A DNA stretch of 64,000 nucleotides from Actinomycetes bacterium (lineage in GTDB: Bacteria > Actinomycetota > Acidimicrobiia > IMCC26256 > JANYLB01): the NCBI GenBank assembly GCA_025363815.1, contig JANYLB010000036.1:87285-151284 (forward strand). Direction: 5' to 3'. Position 1 is the first letter of the stretch; each line of letters begins with the position of its first letter. Below, piece by piece: positions 24,044 to 33,427 of this stretch. Position numbers and translations under genes: made by a program. The notes under the pieces were generated by a model that was not told the origin of the DNA, ran no database searches, and saw nothing but the letters and a program-made list of their open reading frames with translations.

Positions 24044-25771
24044 GTGGCCACGGACACCCCGGAGCAACCGCGCGCGGTGAGCCGACGCTCCTGGCGGTCG
24101 TATCTTCCGCGCCCCGAGACCGTGATGGCGCCAGACGAGGCACCCAGCGGCGCGGCCACCCGGATGGGCGCGGCCACGCTGGCCTCGCGCGGCATCGGCT
24201 TCGTCCGGGTCTGGATGATCACCGCGGTGCTCGGTACGACCTATCTAGGCAACAGCTTCCAGGCGACCAGCTCCGTCTCGAACGTCCTGTTCGAGCTCCT
24301 CGCCGCAGGCGCGCTTTCGGCCGTGCTCGTGCCGAGCTTTGTCGAGCTTCTCGACGCCGGTGACAGACGCGACGCGGAGCGCCTCGCTTCTGGGTTGTTG
24401 GGAGTTGCGGCGCTCGGGCTCGGGATCATCGCCGTGATCGGGATGATCTTCGCCCCGTGGCTCGCGAGCGTTCTCAGCACCGGCGCGCCGGCCGGCCCTA
24501 TCGCCGACCGCCAACAGGCCTTGTCGACGTTCTTCCTCCTGTTCTTCATCCCCCAGGTTGTCTTCTACGCGTTCGGAACGGTTGCGACCGGTGTCTTGTA
24601 CGCGCAACGCCGCTTCGTGATCCCGGCGCTCGCACCGGTTGCCAACACGTTGATCGTGGTCGTTTTTCTCGTGATCTTCCACGTGGTCCACCCCGGCACC
24701 GGCCTCGATCTGACGTTAGGAGAGAAGCTCCTGCTGGCCGTCGGCGCGACGCTGGGTGTGCTCGGGTTCTGTGGGGTCCCGGTTGTCGCGGTACTCCGGT
24801 CGGGCTTCCGCCTGCGGGCGACGATTAGTCGCCCCGATGCACGTCTGCGGCGCATGCTCAACCTCTCCACCTGGGCGGTGTTGCAGCACATGGGGATCGG
24901 GATCCTGCTCGCGGCTTCGATCGTGATGGGGAACCAGGTCGAGGGCGGGGTGGTCGCGTATCAGTTCGCGTTCGTCGCGTTCATGGCGCCATATGCGATC
25001 CTTGCCCAGCCCGTGCACACCACGATTCTTCCTTCGCTCTCCATCGACGCTGCCGCGGGCGACCGGCACTCCTTCGCGGGCAGGGTGCGGTGGGCGTTTG
25101 AGAGCCTCACTCTCTTGACTCTGCCGGTGGCGGCGATGATGGCTGCGCTCGCGCTCCCCGCGATGGTCGTGGTCACCGTCGGGCGCACCAGCAACGCCGA
25201 CCTGCTCTCAGCCGGCCTCGCGTCCCTGGCGATCGGCCTTCTGCCGTACAGCGCGTTCCTGCTCTTCGCGCGCGCGTTCTACGCGCTCGGTGACAGTCGG
25301 ACGCCGGCGGTTGTGGCGCTCATCACTGCGTCCGCAGGCGCGACGGTGATGGTCGTCGGCGCGCTCTCGTTCCACGGTGCGGCAGTCGTAGCCGCGCTCG
25401 GCATCGGCAACACCTTCGCCTACGTCTTGGGCGCGGGAGCGCTCGGAGTGCTTCTCAGCCGTCGGCTCGGCCACCGCCTCGTTCCGTATGCCGTGTGGAA
25501 GCCGCTCGTGCTGTCGATCCTCATCGGGAGTGCGCTGTGGGTCACCGAACGCGCGATCTCGCCTGAAGGGCGGCTCACGACGCTGATCGTGCTCGTGGTG
25601 CTCGTCGCGCTGGGTGGGGCCGTGTATCTAGGGCTCCTCCGGCTCCTCTCCCGACCCGGGAACCTTGCCGGAGTCGATCCGGGCGCAATCGGCCTGCCAA
25701 CAAGGCCCGGTGGGGGCACGACGATGCCAGGGCCCGGCGAGCTCGATCCCGATTTGGCCGAGGATCTGTGA
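24044..25771 (+). CDS. murJ: MurJ/MviN-family lipid II flippase
   Basis: 575-residue polytopic membrane protein with about 14 hydrophobic segments and MurJ signatures: TLASRGIGFVRVWMITAVLG, ELLAAGALSAVLVPSFVELL, GVLYAQRRFVIPALAPV, LLFARAFYALGDSRTPA. It moves lipid-linked peptidoglycan precursor across the membrane. Cytoplasmic N-tail of about 40 residues and a Pro/Gly-rich C-tail (LPTRPGGGTTMPGPGELD). GTG start with AGGA at correct spacing. Its stop overlaps the next GTG (GTGA), so the following membrane protein is translationally coupled. Confidence 0.92.
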   Translation: MATDTPEQPRAVSRRSWRSYLPRPETVMAPDEAPSGAATRMGAATLASRGIGFVRVWMITAVLGTTYLGNSFQATSSVSNVLFELLAAGALSAVLVPSFVELLDAGDRRDAERLASGLLGVAALGLGIIAVIGMIFAPWLASVLSTGAPAGPIADRQQALSTFFLLFFIPQVVFYAFGTVATGVLYAQRRFVIPALAPVANTLIVVVFLVIFHVVHPGTGLDLTLGEKLLLAVGATLGVLGFCGVPVVAVLRSGFRLRATISRPDARLRRMLNLSTWAVLQHMGIGILLAASIVMGNQVEGGVVAYQFAFVAFMAPYAILAQPVHTTILPSLSIDAAAGDRHSFAGRVRWAFESLTLLTLPVAAMMAALALPAMVVVTVGRTSNADLLSAGLASLAIGLLPYSAFLLFARAFYALGDSRTPAVVALITASAGATVMVVGALSFHGAAVVAALGIGNTFAYVLGAGALGVLLSRRLGHRLVPYAVWKPLVLSILIGSALWVTERAISPEGRLTTLIVLVVLVALGGAVYLGLLRLLSRPGNLAGVDPGAIGLPTRPGGGTTMPGPGELDPDLAEDL

Positions 25772-28113
25772 AGCGCGTCCTGGCGGTGGGTGCTGTCGCA
25801 CTGGTCCTGGCGCTGGGGGGCAACGACGCGGCGGGGGCGTTGCCCGGCGCCGTCACCCCGGCAACGACATCGGCTCCCGCATCGCAGCGGGTCAACCGCG
25901 TGCTGTTCCTGTCGCTGCCTTCGGTGACCTGGGCCGACCTCGAAGCGGCCGACGCGCCGAACCTCGATCGCCTCTTCGCCCAATCGGCATTGGCCGATCT
26001 CCTCACCAGGGCCGGCGGCAAGAGGTTCTCTCTCGGAAACGGCTATGCGACTCTCGGTGCCGGTACGCGTGCGGTCGCTCCCGACGGGGTGGCAGGGGCG
26101 GGCTACGACGCGTCGGAGCGGATCTTGGGTGGTTCGGCCGCAGCGGTGTTCGCCCGGCGCAGCGGGGTCTACGTCAACGGCGGACTCGTCCAGCTCGGCA
26201 TTGCCGAGATCACCGGCGCGAACGCCGCCGCCCTCTTCGACGCGAAGGTCGGCGCGTTCGCCGACGCGCTCGCCGCGAACGGGCTTGGTCGCTCGGTGAT
26301 CGGCAACGCCGATGGTGCCGAGGCGGGTACGGTCACCGCCGGCGTTCCCGCGGTGCAACGGCCGGCGGTGGCCGGCTTGATGGCATCCGACGGAACGGTC
26401 CCGGGTGGCAAGGTCGACGACACGCTCCTGGAGTCGGCACCCCGCGCCCCCTTCGGCGTCCGCCTCTCGACAAAGGCCGTCGATCAAGCCTTCGCGAACG
26501 CGTGGAAGGATCGGGGCGTCGTGCTCGTCGAGGCGTCTGATCTCCTGCGGGCTGACGGGTACCGCGCGTTCGCCAACGGCGCCACCGCGCGGCGTCAGCG
26601 CCTGGGGGCGATCGCCCATACCGACGAGATCGTCGGACGCTTGCTGAAGCGGGTCGATCCCGCACATGACGCGGTGATTGTTGCGTCTCCACTCGGGTCG
26701 CGCGCGTCGGGCGGCCTTGCCGTCGCCGCGATCCGCGCGCCGGGTGTGGCACCAGGCTTGTTGGAGTCGGCCACGACCCGTCGGAGCGGTTTCGTCGACA
26801 TCGTCGACGTCGCGCCGACGGTGCTGTCGATGCTCGGCGTCGAACCGCCCGGTTCGATGGAGGGTCGGGTGATGACGACAGGGAGCGCCGGCGGGAGTGG
26901 GAATGACCGGGTCGACTGGTTGATCCAGGCGAGTCGCGACAGCGTGTTCCGCGACAACCACCAGGGCGCCGCAGCGCTGGTACTCGTGGCGCTCAGCGCG
27001 GCATTGGCATTGGGAGCTGCGCTTGCGTTGAGCAAGTTCCGGCGTGCGTTGGTGGTCGTTGAATGGGCCGCACTCGGAGTCCTCGGATTCCTTCTCGCGA
27101 CCTACGGGGCGGGGCCGCTCCACTTCGTGAGCAACGGAGGATCCAACGGCTACTGGCTATTTCTCTTCGGGGGCGCGGCCGTGTTCGCCGCGGTGTGCAC
27201 GCTCATAGGGAGACGAAGCTTCTGCGATGCCCTTATCGTTGCGCTGGGCCTGACGGTCGGGGCGCACGCCGTCGACCTCGTAACCGGCGCGAACCTCGAG
27301 TTCAACACGGTGTTCGGCTACTCGGCCACGGTCGGGATCAGGGTCGCGGGTGAGGGGAACCTCACGTTCTCGGTGCTCAGCTCGGCGACGCTGTTGTTCG
27401 CGGGGCTGCTGGCGTGGCGGTGGCGTGGTCCCGCCGGTCGTGCCGTCGCGATCGCCATTCTCGTGGTGGTGTTGCTCGTGATGATGGCGCCCATGTTCGG
27501 CCAGGACTTCGGCGCGTCGGCAGCCGCGCCCGGATTCGTGCTCTTGGCGTGGTTGCTGCTCGGCCGGAAGGTCCGCTGGCGCACGGTGCTCGCTCTCGCC
27601 GGAGTCCTCATCTTCTCCGGACTCGCGATCGGGTTCATGGATCTGCTGCGTCCGACCGAGCAACGGACCCACATCGGCCGGTTCTTCGAGCAGGTGGGTC
27701 GCGACGGGCCTGCCGGCCTGTTTCTTGTTGTGCGCCGCAAGGCCGGTGAGAACCTCGCGACGTTCGGCCACACGGTCTTCATGTGGATGATCCCGGTGGC
27801 GATCGGCTTCGCGGTGATCTATCTGTTGACCTCGCAGCCGGGAACCGTGGCCGGTCTCGTGCGTCGTATCACCACTCTCAAGGCGACGCTGCTCGCCGTG
27901 TGCATCACCGCGGTGCTCGGCTATGCGCTGAACGACTCGGGGGTGGCGATTCCGGCGATGATGGCCGTGGTCCTGGAGTGCTCAGTGGTTTTTCTCGCTG
28001 CCCGTGAGCGGAGGCGCATCCCGGAGCCCGAACCATCAGGTGAGGCGGCGCGGCGCGAGCTAGGGCTACGCGGTCGCCTCTCCGGCCGGCGTGACTGCGA
28101 GCCAGTCGGCTAG
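25768..28113 (+). CDS. AlkP-fold exported domain fused to polytopic membrane domain
   Basis: 781 residues: signal peptide (1-24), extracellular domain about 42-365 with alkaline-phosphatase-superfamily layout (VLFLSLPSVTW, DAPNLDRLFAQSA, LGNGYATLGAGTRA, VDIVDVAPTVLSMLG), then about 11 transmembrane helices (roughly 401-746) and a charged tail. The canonical metal ligands look lost: the first strand ends LSLPS rather than a D-x-D/G type, and the late DH motif is replaced by SPLGSR. I read it as a pseudoenzyme or binding domain. Coupled to murJ, so probably in cell-envelope polymer export. The 3' end overlaps the convergent sulfotransferase by 48 bp. Confidence 0.75.
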   Translation: MKRVLAVGAVALVLALGGNDAAGALPGAVTPATTSAPASQRVNRVLFLSLPSVTWADLEAADAPNLDRLFAQSALADLLTRAGGKRFSLGNGYATLGAGTRAVAPDGVAGAGYDASERILGGSAAAVFARRSGVYVNGGLVQLGIAEITGANAAALFDAKVGAFADALAANGLGRSVIGNADGAEAGTVTAGVPAVQRPAVAGLMASDGTVPGGKVDDTLLESAPRAPFGVRLSTKAVDQAFANAWKDRGVVLVEASDLLRADGYRAFANGATARRQRLGAIAHTDEIVGRLLKRVDPAHDAVIVASPLGSRASGGLAVAAIRAPGVAPGLLESATTRRSGFVDIVDVAPTVLSMLGVEPPGSMEGRVMTTGSAGGSGNDRVDWLIQASRDSVFRDNHQGAAALVLVALSAALALGAALALSKFRRALVVVEWAALGVLGFLLATYGAGPLHFVSNGGSNGYWLFLFGGAAVFAAVCTLIGRRSFCDALIVALGLTVGAHAVDLVTGANLEFNTVFGYSATVGIRVAGEGNLTFSVLSSATLLFAGLLAWRWRGPAGRAVAIAILVVVLLVMMAPMFGQDFGASAAAPGFVLLAWLLLGRKVRWRTVLALAGVLIFSGLAIGFMDLLRPTEQRTHIGRFFEQVGRDGPAGLFLVVRRKAGENLATFGHTVFMWMIPVAIGFAVIYLLTSQPGTVAGLVRRITTLKATLLAVCITAVLGYALNDSGVAIPAMMAVVLECSVVFLAARERRRIPEPEPSGEAARRELGLRGRLSGRRDCEPVG

Positions 28114-28983
28114 CGCTACTCCGAGCGAGTCGAGCTGCGCCGCGAGCTGGGCGTTCGGCTCGCGGTAGCGCTCGGCCAGCAATTCCCGGACCCCGTCGGG
28201 AACGGTGTCGCGTGCTTCCTGCCCATTCACGCGGTAGTAGAGAGATCGCAGCCCGCGCTTCAGACCCATGTGCCGGCGGAGGAAGCCTTCGAACCGGTCA
28301 TTGCCCCTCAGCGCGACGCGTTGGAGGGAGCTGCTCTTGAAGCCGGTCGTGCGATTCTCGGCGCCGAGGTCGGCATCGATGCCCGCAGGATCGATCTCGA
28401 GCCACGACGCGATGCCCTGCAACACCGGCATTGGATCGCTGACGAGATCTTCGAAGAAGAGGAACCGCACCCGTTCGGCTCCGAGCTCGAAGATCCACGG
28501 AACCATGAAATCGGCGTATAGGCCACCCCGGTAGGCCATGAACCTCTCGTTGTCGGGATCAGCGAAGTCGGCATCGGTGAGCCGATCAGCGTGGGCCAGG
28601 TAGTCGGAGAATCCGAGCTCCGCGGGGAGCCGCAACCTGGCCTTCTGATAGTGGAAGAAGGAGATGGCGCGGCTCACCGGCTCGCGCAGGATCACGAGGA
28701 CACGGGGGTCGGCGAGGACGTCGCCGATGGCCCGGGCGACGTCGGCGCCCCCATAGAAGTAAGACGGCGTCGCTTCGAGGCGCACGGTTCCGGGCGCGGC
28801 ATCGGCGAAGTAGCCGTCGTAGACCGAGAGCGGCTCGCGCGGCCGCCCGTAGCGATCGGCGAGGAAATAACCGGTCTCTTTGATCGCCGACGACGCGACG
28901 CCCGGGTGGGTCGAGAACGACGCGAAGAGCGATGTCGTGCCGGCTTTGTTCACCCCTGCTATCACAGCGTGTGTCGGCGTCAT
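28066..28983 (-). CDS. Sulfotransferase (PAPS-dependent)
   Basis: 305-residue sulfotransferase. The 5'-phosphosulfate loop is GVNKAGTTSLFASF (Lys then T-T/S), and the 3'-phosphate motif is VLVILREPVSRAISFFHY with the conserved Arg and Ser. Short cytosolic type of the heparan/choline-sulfotransferase fold; acceptor unknown. ATG 28983 preferred over GTG 28989. Lies 43 bp downstream of the PLP lyase gene on the same strand. Its final codons overlap the convergent membrane-protein gene. Confidence 0.88.
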   Translation of the reverse strand: MTPTHAVIAGVNKAGTTSLFASFSTHPGVASSAIKETGYFLADRYGRPREPLSVYDGYFADAAPGTVRLEATPSYFYGGADVARAIGDVLADPRVLVILREPVSRAISFFHYQKARLRLPAELGFSDYLAHADRLTDADFADPDNERFMAYRGGLYADFMVPWIFELGAERVRFLFFEDLVSDPMPVLQGIASWLEIDPAGIDADLGAENRTTGFKSSSLQRVALRGNDRFEGFLRRHMGLKRGLRSLYYRVNGQEARDTVPDGVRELLAERYREPNAQLAAQLDSLGVALADWLAVTPAGEATA

Positions 28984-29026
28984 CGGCACGGATTCCAGAA
29001 GGTGCGGAGAAAACCAGCCCGGGCGG

Positions 29027-30418
29027 TCACGCGCCCTCGGGCAGGCTTGACTGGGCGTCCATCATCCCGGCCATCACCGAACGGATGAAGTCATCGGCCT
29101 CGTCGGTCATTCCACCGGCGACGCCGCCGTAGATCGCGCCCGAAGCGGGCGCGTCGGCAGCGTGCTTCTTGGCGTAGTCGACCGCTTCTGCGAGATCGGT
29201 CGCGAACGATTCGGCGACACCCGGTTGGGTCTGGGGCCGCGTGACAGCCATGTGGAGCGCGTTCGGATACTGCTGACCGTTGAACCGCCAGCCTCGCTGA
29301 CGCATGGAGTCGTTGACGTGGTAGATGTCGAACTCGTCGGACGTGAAGCTGAACAGGAAGGTCGGCTTGCCGAGTATCCGCAACTCCGGGTGCGAGCGGA
29401 CGGCGTCTTGCATCGCGGCCGAAGTCTCGAAGATGGCTCGCGCGTAGCCGAGGTAGCCGTCATGGCCGATCGAGACCATTGCGGCCCAGGTGGCCGCGAT
29501 GAGCCCTCCCGAGCGTGATCCTTCCATCCCGGGTGAGCAGTATTTCCCCCCGCTCCAGCCGGTCAGGAAGAAGTACTGAGCGTTACGAAGCGCAATATCT
29601 CGGAACGACAGGACCGAGGTGCCCTTGAACGCGTAGCCGTACTTGTGGGTGTCGGCCGAGATGCTGGTGACGCCGGGGACGCGGAAGTCGAAAGGCTCGA
29701 TGTCGTAGCCGAGCTCCTCGCCGAAGGGGAGAAGGAACCCGCCGAGACAACCGTCGACGTGAAGGCCGATGCCCCGGCTCAACGCGACCTGACCCAGCTC
29801 GCCGATCGGGTCGATCGTGCCGTAGCCGTAGTTGCAGGCTGAGCCGACGATCGCGATTGTGTTCTCGTCGATCGCGCCGGCCACCCAGCCGACATCGACG
29901 GTGAGTGACTCGGGGTCGACCGGCGCGTTGCGCACCTCCACTCCGAAGAGGTGGCAGGCCTTGTCGAACGCGGGGTGCGCGGTCTCTGGCTTGACGAGGT
30001 TCGGGTGCACGACGCCGCGGGTCTGGCCGGCATGCTCCCGGTAGGCGAGCACAGCGTGGAGGATGCTGCCCGTCCCCCCGGTGGTCACGATTCCGACGGG
30101 CGTGGCGTCGGTGACCGCATCGGCGTGGAAGAGGTCGAGGGTCATGGCGATGATCTCGCCCTCGAACTTTGTCTGGCTCGGACACATGTCGCGTTGCAGC
30201 GCGTTGACGTGCGCGAACCGGCCGAAGGCCTCGTTCATGAAGGCGTAGTGCTCGTGGTCACCGCAGTACATCGTCCCCGAGCACCTGCCCGTCTCCCAGA
30301 AGGCGTCTTCTTCGGTGGCCATCGCGTTCATCTCGGCGAGCACGTCGGCACGCGGCCGTCCCGACGCCGGGAGGGCGCGGTTGACGATGAAACGGTCCGT
30401 GTACGGGTAGTCGCTCAC
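29027..30418 (-). CDS. PLP-dependent lyase, sphingosine-1-phosphate-lyase-like
   Basis: 463-residue group II PLP decarboxylase fold. PLP lysine in [15 protein letters not shown], aspartate in [15 protein letters not shown], and Gly-rich [17 protein letters not shown]. The H-V-D-x-C-L-G-G-F plus D-T-H-K-Y-G-x-A-x-K-G combination is closer to sphingosine-1-phosphate lyase than to glutamate decarboxylase. S1P lyase yields a fatty aldehyde and phosphoethanolamine. GTG 30418 has a GGAAGG Shine-Dalgarno. Unlike eukaryotic S1P lyase it lacks an N-terminal membrane anchor. Substrate here is inferred from motif similarity only. Confidence 0.83.
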   Translation of the reverse strand: MSDYPYTDRFIVNRALPASGRPRADVLAEMNAMATEEDAFWETGRCSGTMYCGDHEHYAFMNEAFGRFAHVNALQRDMCPSQTKFEGEIIAMTLDLFHADAVTDATPVGIVTTGGTGSILHAVLAYREHAGQTRGVVHPNLVKPETAHPAFDKACHLFGVEVRNAPVDPESLTVDVGWVAGAIDENTIAIVGSACNYGYGTIDPIGELGQVALSRGIGLHVDGCLGGFLLPFGEELGYDIEPFDFRVPGVTSISADTHKYGYAFKGTSVLSFRDIALRNAQYFFLTGWSGGKYCSPGMEGSRSGGLIAATWAAMVSIGHDGYLGYARAIFETSAAMQDAVRSHPELRILGKPTFLFSFTSDEFDIYHVNDSMRQRGWRFNGQQYPNALHMAVTRPQTQPGVAESFATDLAEAVDYAKKHAADAPASGAIYGGVAGGMTDEADDFIRSVMAGMMDAQSSLPEGA

Positions 30419-30533
30419 GGGTAGGTCCTTCCGGGGGTCGGGCGGTTGCGCGCGAGGATATGGGCGATCACCCGTGCCTGCCCTATGCGCCCCTGCGCAA
30501 ACTGATGTGGGCAATCCGAAGGAGCTCGATCAC

Positions 30534-31517
30534 ATGGCGTCGAAACCGGCGAAGATGCAGTACCGACGGCTGGGCCGATCGGGTCTGAAGGTCAGCGTGC
30601 TGTCGTTCGGCTCGTGGGTGACCTTCGGCGGTCAGCTCGAAGGTGAAGGCGCGGAGGCGTGCCTCCAGGCCGCCCATGACGCCGGAGTGAACTTCTTCGA
30701 CAATGCCGAGGCGTACGCGGGTGGCGAGTCGGAACGGATCATGGGCGAGGCGATCGCGCGTCTCGGGTGGGAGCGCTACTCGTACGTCATCTCGACGAAG
30801 GTCTTCTGGGGCATCCACGGCGGACCGAACATGGCCAACACCCTGAACCGCAAGTTCCTGATGCAGGCCATCGACGGTTCGCTCGAACGCCTCGGCCTCG
30901 ATTTCGTCGACGTGTTGTACTGCCACCGCGCGGATCCGAACACGCCGCTGGAGGAGACGGTGTGGGCGATGTCCGACATCATCACGAGTGGCAAGGCGCT
31001 CTACTGGGGTACCTCAGAGTGGACCGCCGACGAGATCCGGGCTGCTTGGGAGATCGCCGAGCGCCATCACCTCCACAAGCCGGTGGTCGAGCAGCCGGAG
31101 TACAACCTGCTCCACCGGCGGCGGGTAGAGAGGGAGTACGCCCGCCTTTACGACGACATCGGACTCGGCCTCACGATCTGGAGCCCGTTGGCATCGGGGC
31201 TGCTGACCGGCAAGTACCTCGACTCGGTGCCGCAAGACAGCCGCGCCAGCCAACCTGGTTACGAGTGGCTGAAGCCGTCGGTCACCGATCCGGCTGCGAA
31301 CGAGAAGGTCCGCCGTCTCGTCGGTGTAGCGGCCGATCTTGATTGTTCACCGGCCCAGCTCGCGATCGCATGGTGCGCGCACAACCCGCGCGTCTCGACG
31401 GTGATCCTGGGGGCCAGCCGGGTCGAGCAGCTGCACGAAAACCTCGGTGCCCTCGATGTGATCGCGCGACTCGACGACGACGTACTCGCGCGGATCGACG
31501 AGATCGTGGGGAGGTGA
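30534..31517 (+). CDS. Aldo/keto reductase (Kv-beta-like)
   Basis: 327-residue (beta/alpha)8 NADPH oxidoreductase. Catalytic tetrad positions visible: Asp and Tyr in [13 protein letters not shown], Lys in VISTKVFWG, His in LYCHRADP; cofactor segment [15 protein letters not shown] near the C-terminus. Closest in look to the voltage-gated K-channel beta-subunit group (AKR6/YghZ), which reduces aldehydes. ATG 30534 chosen for its AAGGAG Shine-Dalgarno; the longer frame adds 20 unsupported residues. Divergent from the PLP lyase, so it might reduce an aldehyde product; speculative. Confidence 0.9.
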   Translation: MASKPAKMQYRRLGRSGLKVSVLSFGSWVTFGGQLEGEGAEACLQAAHDAGVNFFDNAEAYAGGESERIMGEAIARLGWERYSYVISTKVFWGIHGGPNMANTLNRKFLMQAIDGSLERLGLDFVDVLYCHRADPNTPLEETVWAMSDIITSGKALYWGTSEWTADEIRAAWEIAERHHLHKPVVEQPEYNLLHRRRVEREYARLYDDIGLGLTIWSPLASGLLTGKYLDSVPQDSRASQPGYEWLKPSVTDPAANEKVRRLVGVAADLDCSPAQLAIAWCAHNPRVSTVILGASRVEQLHENLGALDVIARLDDDVLARIDEIVGR

Positions 31518-31530
31518 GTCCGGCCCACTC

Positions 31531-31550
31531 GAGCGCGGTTGTCGGCGCTC
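31531..31550. terminator. Hairpin between convergent genes
   Basis: GAGCGC (31531-31536) and GCGCTC (31545-31550) pair around an 8-nt loop, between the aldo/keto reductase stop and the stop of the LPXTG gene. No T-tract; could serve both directions. Confidence 0.4.
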
Positions 31551-31555
31551 AGGCC

Positions 31556-31897
31556 TCAGGCCTTGACCTTGGTGCGCCGCGTGCGGTGCACCATCACGGC
31601 ACCGGCGCCCAGTACACCGACGCCGATAGCGGCGATGCCTGCGACATCGCCACCGGTGAATGGCAATGAACCGCGCGTCACCTGCGCCCCGAGCACCTCG
31701 ACCCCGTTGCGGCTTGGACCGGCCGGGCTCTGGGTTCTCGTCGCGGTCTCCGCGAGAACTGTCGGGGAAGGCGGAACGGGGTAGTTGTCGGCGGCGAACG
31801 CCGCGGTCGCGGGAATCGCGGTCCCGGCGAGGACGGTCATCGCCGCGAGACTTCCGAGGAGAAACCGTCGACTCGATCGACCCGGTCCGTGTCCCAT
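31556..31897 (-). CDS. Small LPXTG-anchored surface protein
   Basis: 113-residue exported protein. Signal peptide with an Arg pair (SSRRFLLGSLAAMTVLAG) and an A-x-A cleavage site near AAFA-AD, a short Pro/Thr/Ser-rich mature part of about 50 residues, then the sortase motif LPFTG, a hydrophobic span (GIAAIGVGVLGAGAVMV) and a basic tail HRTRRTKVKA. Sortase would attach it to peptidoglycan; no sortase gene is in the window. The mature region is too short for a folded domain, so it may be a spacer or coat peptide. ATG 31897. Confidence 0.82.
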   Translation of the reverse strand: MGHGPGRSSRRFLLGSLAAMTVLAGTAIPATAAFAADNYPVPPSPTVLAETATRTQSPAGPSRNGVEVLGAQVTRGSLPFTGGDVAGIAAIGVGVLGAGAVMVHRTRRTKVKA

Positions 31898-32051
31898 TCC
31901 ATGGCCTCCTGTAGATGGCGCTGCCCAAGCCGGGAACCTAGCCACTTCCCGGTCTGCTGCAGCGGATCTTCGCCAGGCTATCGCGACCGGTGTTCGCGGC
32001 GACACCGAAGGCGGCCGGCACCCGACCGCCGGGTGTCCACGAGTCGGGCAC

Positions 32052-33371
32052 TCAGGTCCCCGCTTCCAGGCCGAGGGAAGCGGCCATGTGCGACCGGCGG
32101 ACCTTCCCCGTGGCACTTACCGGGATCGAATCCACGATCACCACCTGCTTCGGTCGCTTGTACGGGGCCACCCGCCCCGCGAGCCACTCGTCGACTTCAG
32201 CGGCATCGAGGTCGCCGACGACCGCGGCGCAGACACGTCGGCCCCATCGCTCGTCTTCGACGCCGAACACGACCGCATCCTGGACGCGGGGGTCGCCAAG
32301 CAGCACCCGTTCGATCTCGAGCGGGTACACGTTCATGCCCCCGGTGATGACGAGATCGTCGCGGCGTCCGTCGAGGAAGAGGTAGCCGTCGGCATCGATG
32401 CGCCCGATGTCGCCGACGGTGAAGGCGTCACCGTCCCACGCGCTCGCGGTCTTTACCGGATCGCGCCAGTACTCGAAGCGGGCGTGACGGGGGACTTTGC
32501 ACCAGATGGTCCCATCGATATCGCGTCGAAGCGTCCGACCGGGGCGGGCGCGGCCGACCGTTCCCGGCCGCGCGACCCACTCGTCGGGTGCGCAGACGGT
32601 TAACTGTCCTTCGGTCGAGCCGTAGAACTCCCAGACCGATCCGGCAGGGAACTCGTTGAGCGCTCGCTGCTTCACGAGGTCCGGACACGGCGCGCCGGCA
32701 TGGGCGACTAGACGGAACGAATCGAGCGGCGGCGGCTCCGCAAGGGCGAAGATCCGTTGGAGGTGGGCGGGCGCGACGAAAGTTGTCGTTGGGCGGTGGG
32801 TCGCGATGGCGTAGGCGACGGAAGCGGCATCGAAGGCTCCGGTGAGCACGAGAGATCCTCCGGCTGCCAGGGTGCCCGCGGCGAAGCGCAGCGGAGCCGA
32901 GTGATGGAGCGCGGAGGCGACGAGGTGCACGTCATCGGCGTCGAATCCCCAGACCGCGCGCTCCTCAGCGAGGAGCGCCGCCGCGTCGGCTTCGTCGAGC
33001 AATCCGCTCCACACGCCCTTGGGTGTGCCGGTCGTGCCGCTCGTATAGAGCATCGGGCGTGCAAGCGGCCACGGCGCGAGCTCGAACGGCGGTCCTGAGA
33101 TCAGCTCGGGAAGATCACCGTCGCGCAGGATCAGCGCCGGATCAGCGTCGGCGAGGAGCGCGCGCTGTTCGTCGGCGAGGAGACTCGGGTTGAGGAGCAC
33201 GGGGACGATCCCGGTGCGCAGCGCCCCGAGTGCGGTGGCCAGGTAGGCGGGTGATCCCGGCGCGATGATCGCGACGCGATCACCGGAACCCAGCCCGCGT
33301 TGGGCGAGTGCGCCCGCCGCAGCCCGTTGATCGCGTTCGGACTCGTCGGCCGTGACGACGATGGCACTCAT
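32052..33371 (-). CDS. AMP-dependent acyl-CoA synthetase/ligase, short N-terminus
   Basis: 439-residue ANL-superfamily enzyme that activates a carboxylate as acyl-AMP, then acyl-CoA. Motifs in order: A3 YTSGTTGTPKG, A5 YGSTEGQ, A7/A8 TVGDIGRIDADGYLFLDGR and A10 Lys in SATGKVRRSH. About 70-100 residues shorter at the N-terminus than typical fatty-acyl-CoA ligases, but core motifs are intact. ATG 33371 or 33383 both possible. Divergent from a sulfatase. Substrate unknown; together with the nearby FAR-like and AGPS-like genes, fatty-acid activation is plausible. Confidence 0.9.
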   Translation of the reverse strand: MSAIVVTADESERDQRAAAGALAQRGLGSGDRVAIIAPGSPAYLATALGALRTGIVPVLLNPSLLADEQRALLADADPALILRDGDLPELISGPPFELAPWPLARPMLYTSGTTGTPKGVWSGLLDEADAAALLAEERAVWGFDADDVHLVASALHHSAPLRFAAGTLAAGGSLVLTGAFDAASVAYAIATHRPTTTFVAPAHLQRIFALAEPPPLDSFRLVAHAGAPCPDLVKQRALNEFPAGSVWEFYGSTEGQLTVCAPDEWVARPGTVGRARPGRTLRRDIDGTIWCKVPRHARFEYWRDPVKTASAWDGDAFTVGDIGRIDADGYLFLDGRRDDLVITGGMNVYPLEIERVLLGDPRVQDAVVFGVEDERWGRRVCAAVVGDLDAAEVDEWLAGRVAPYKRPKQVVIVDSIPVSATGKVRRSHMAASLGLEAGT

Positions 33372-33427
33372 TGCTCCAATCATTGCTTGCCGGTCATCCC
33401 GGCGCCCCTTCCGGGTACCGTGACCCC

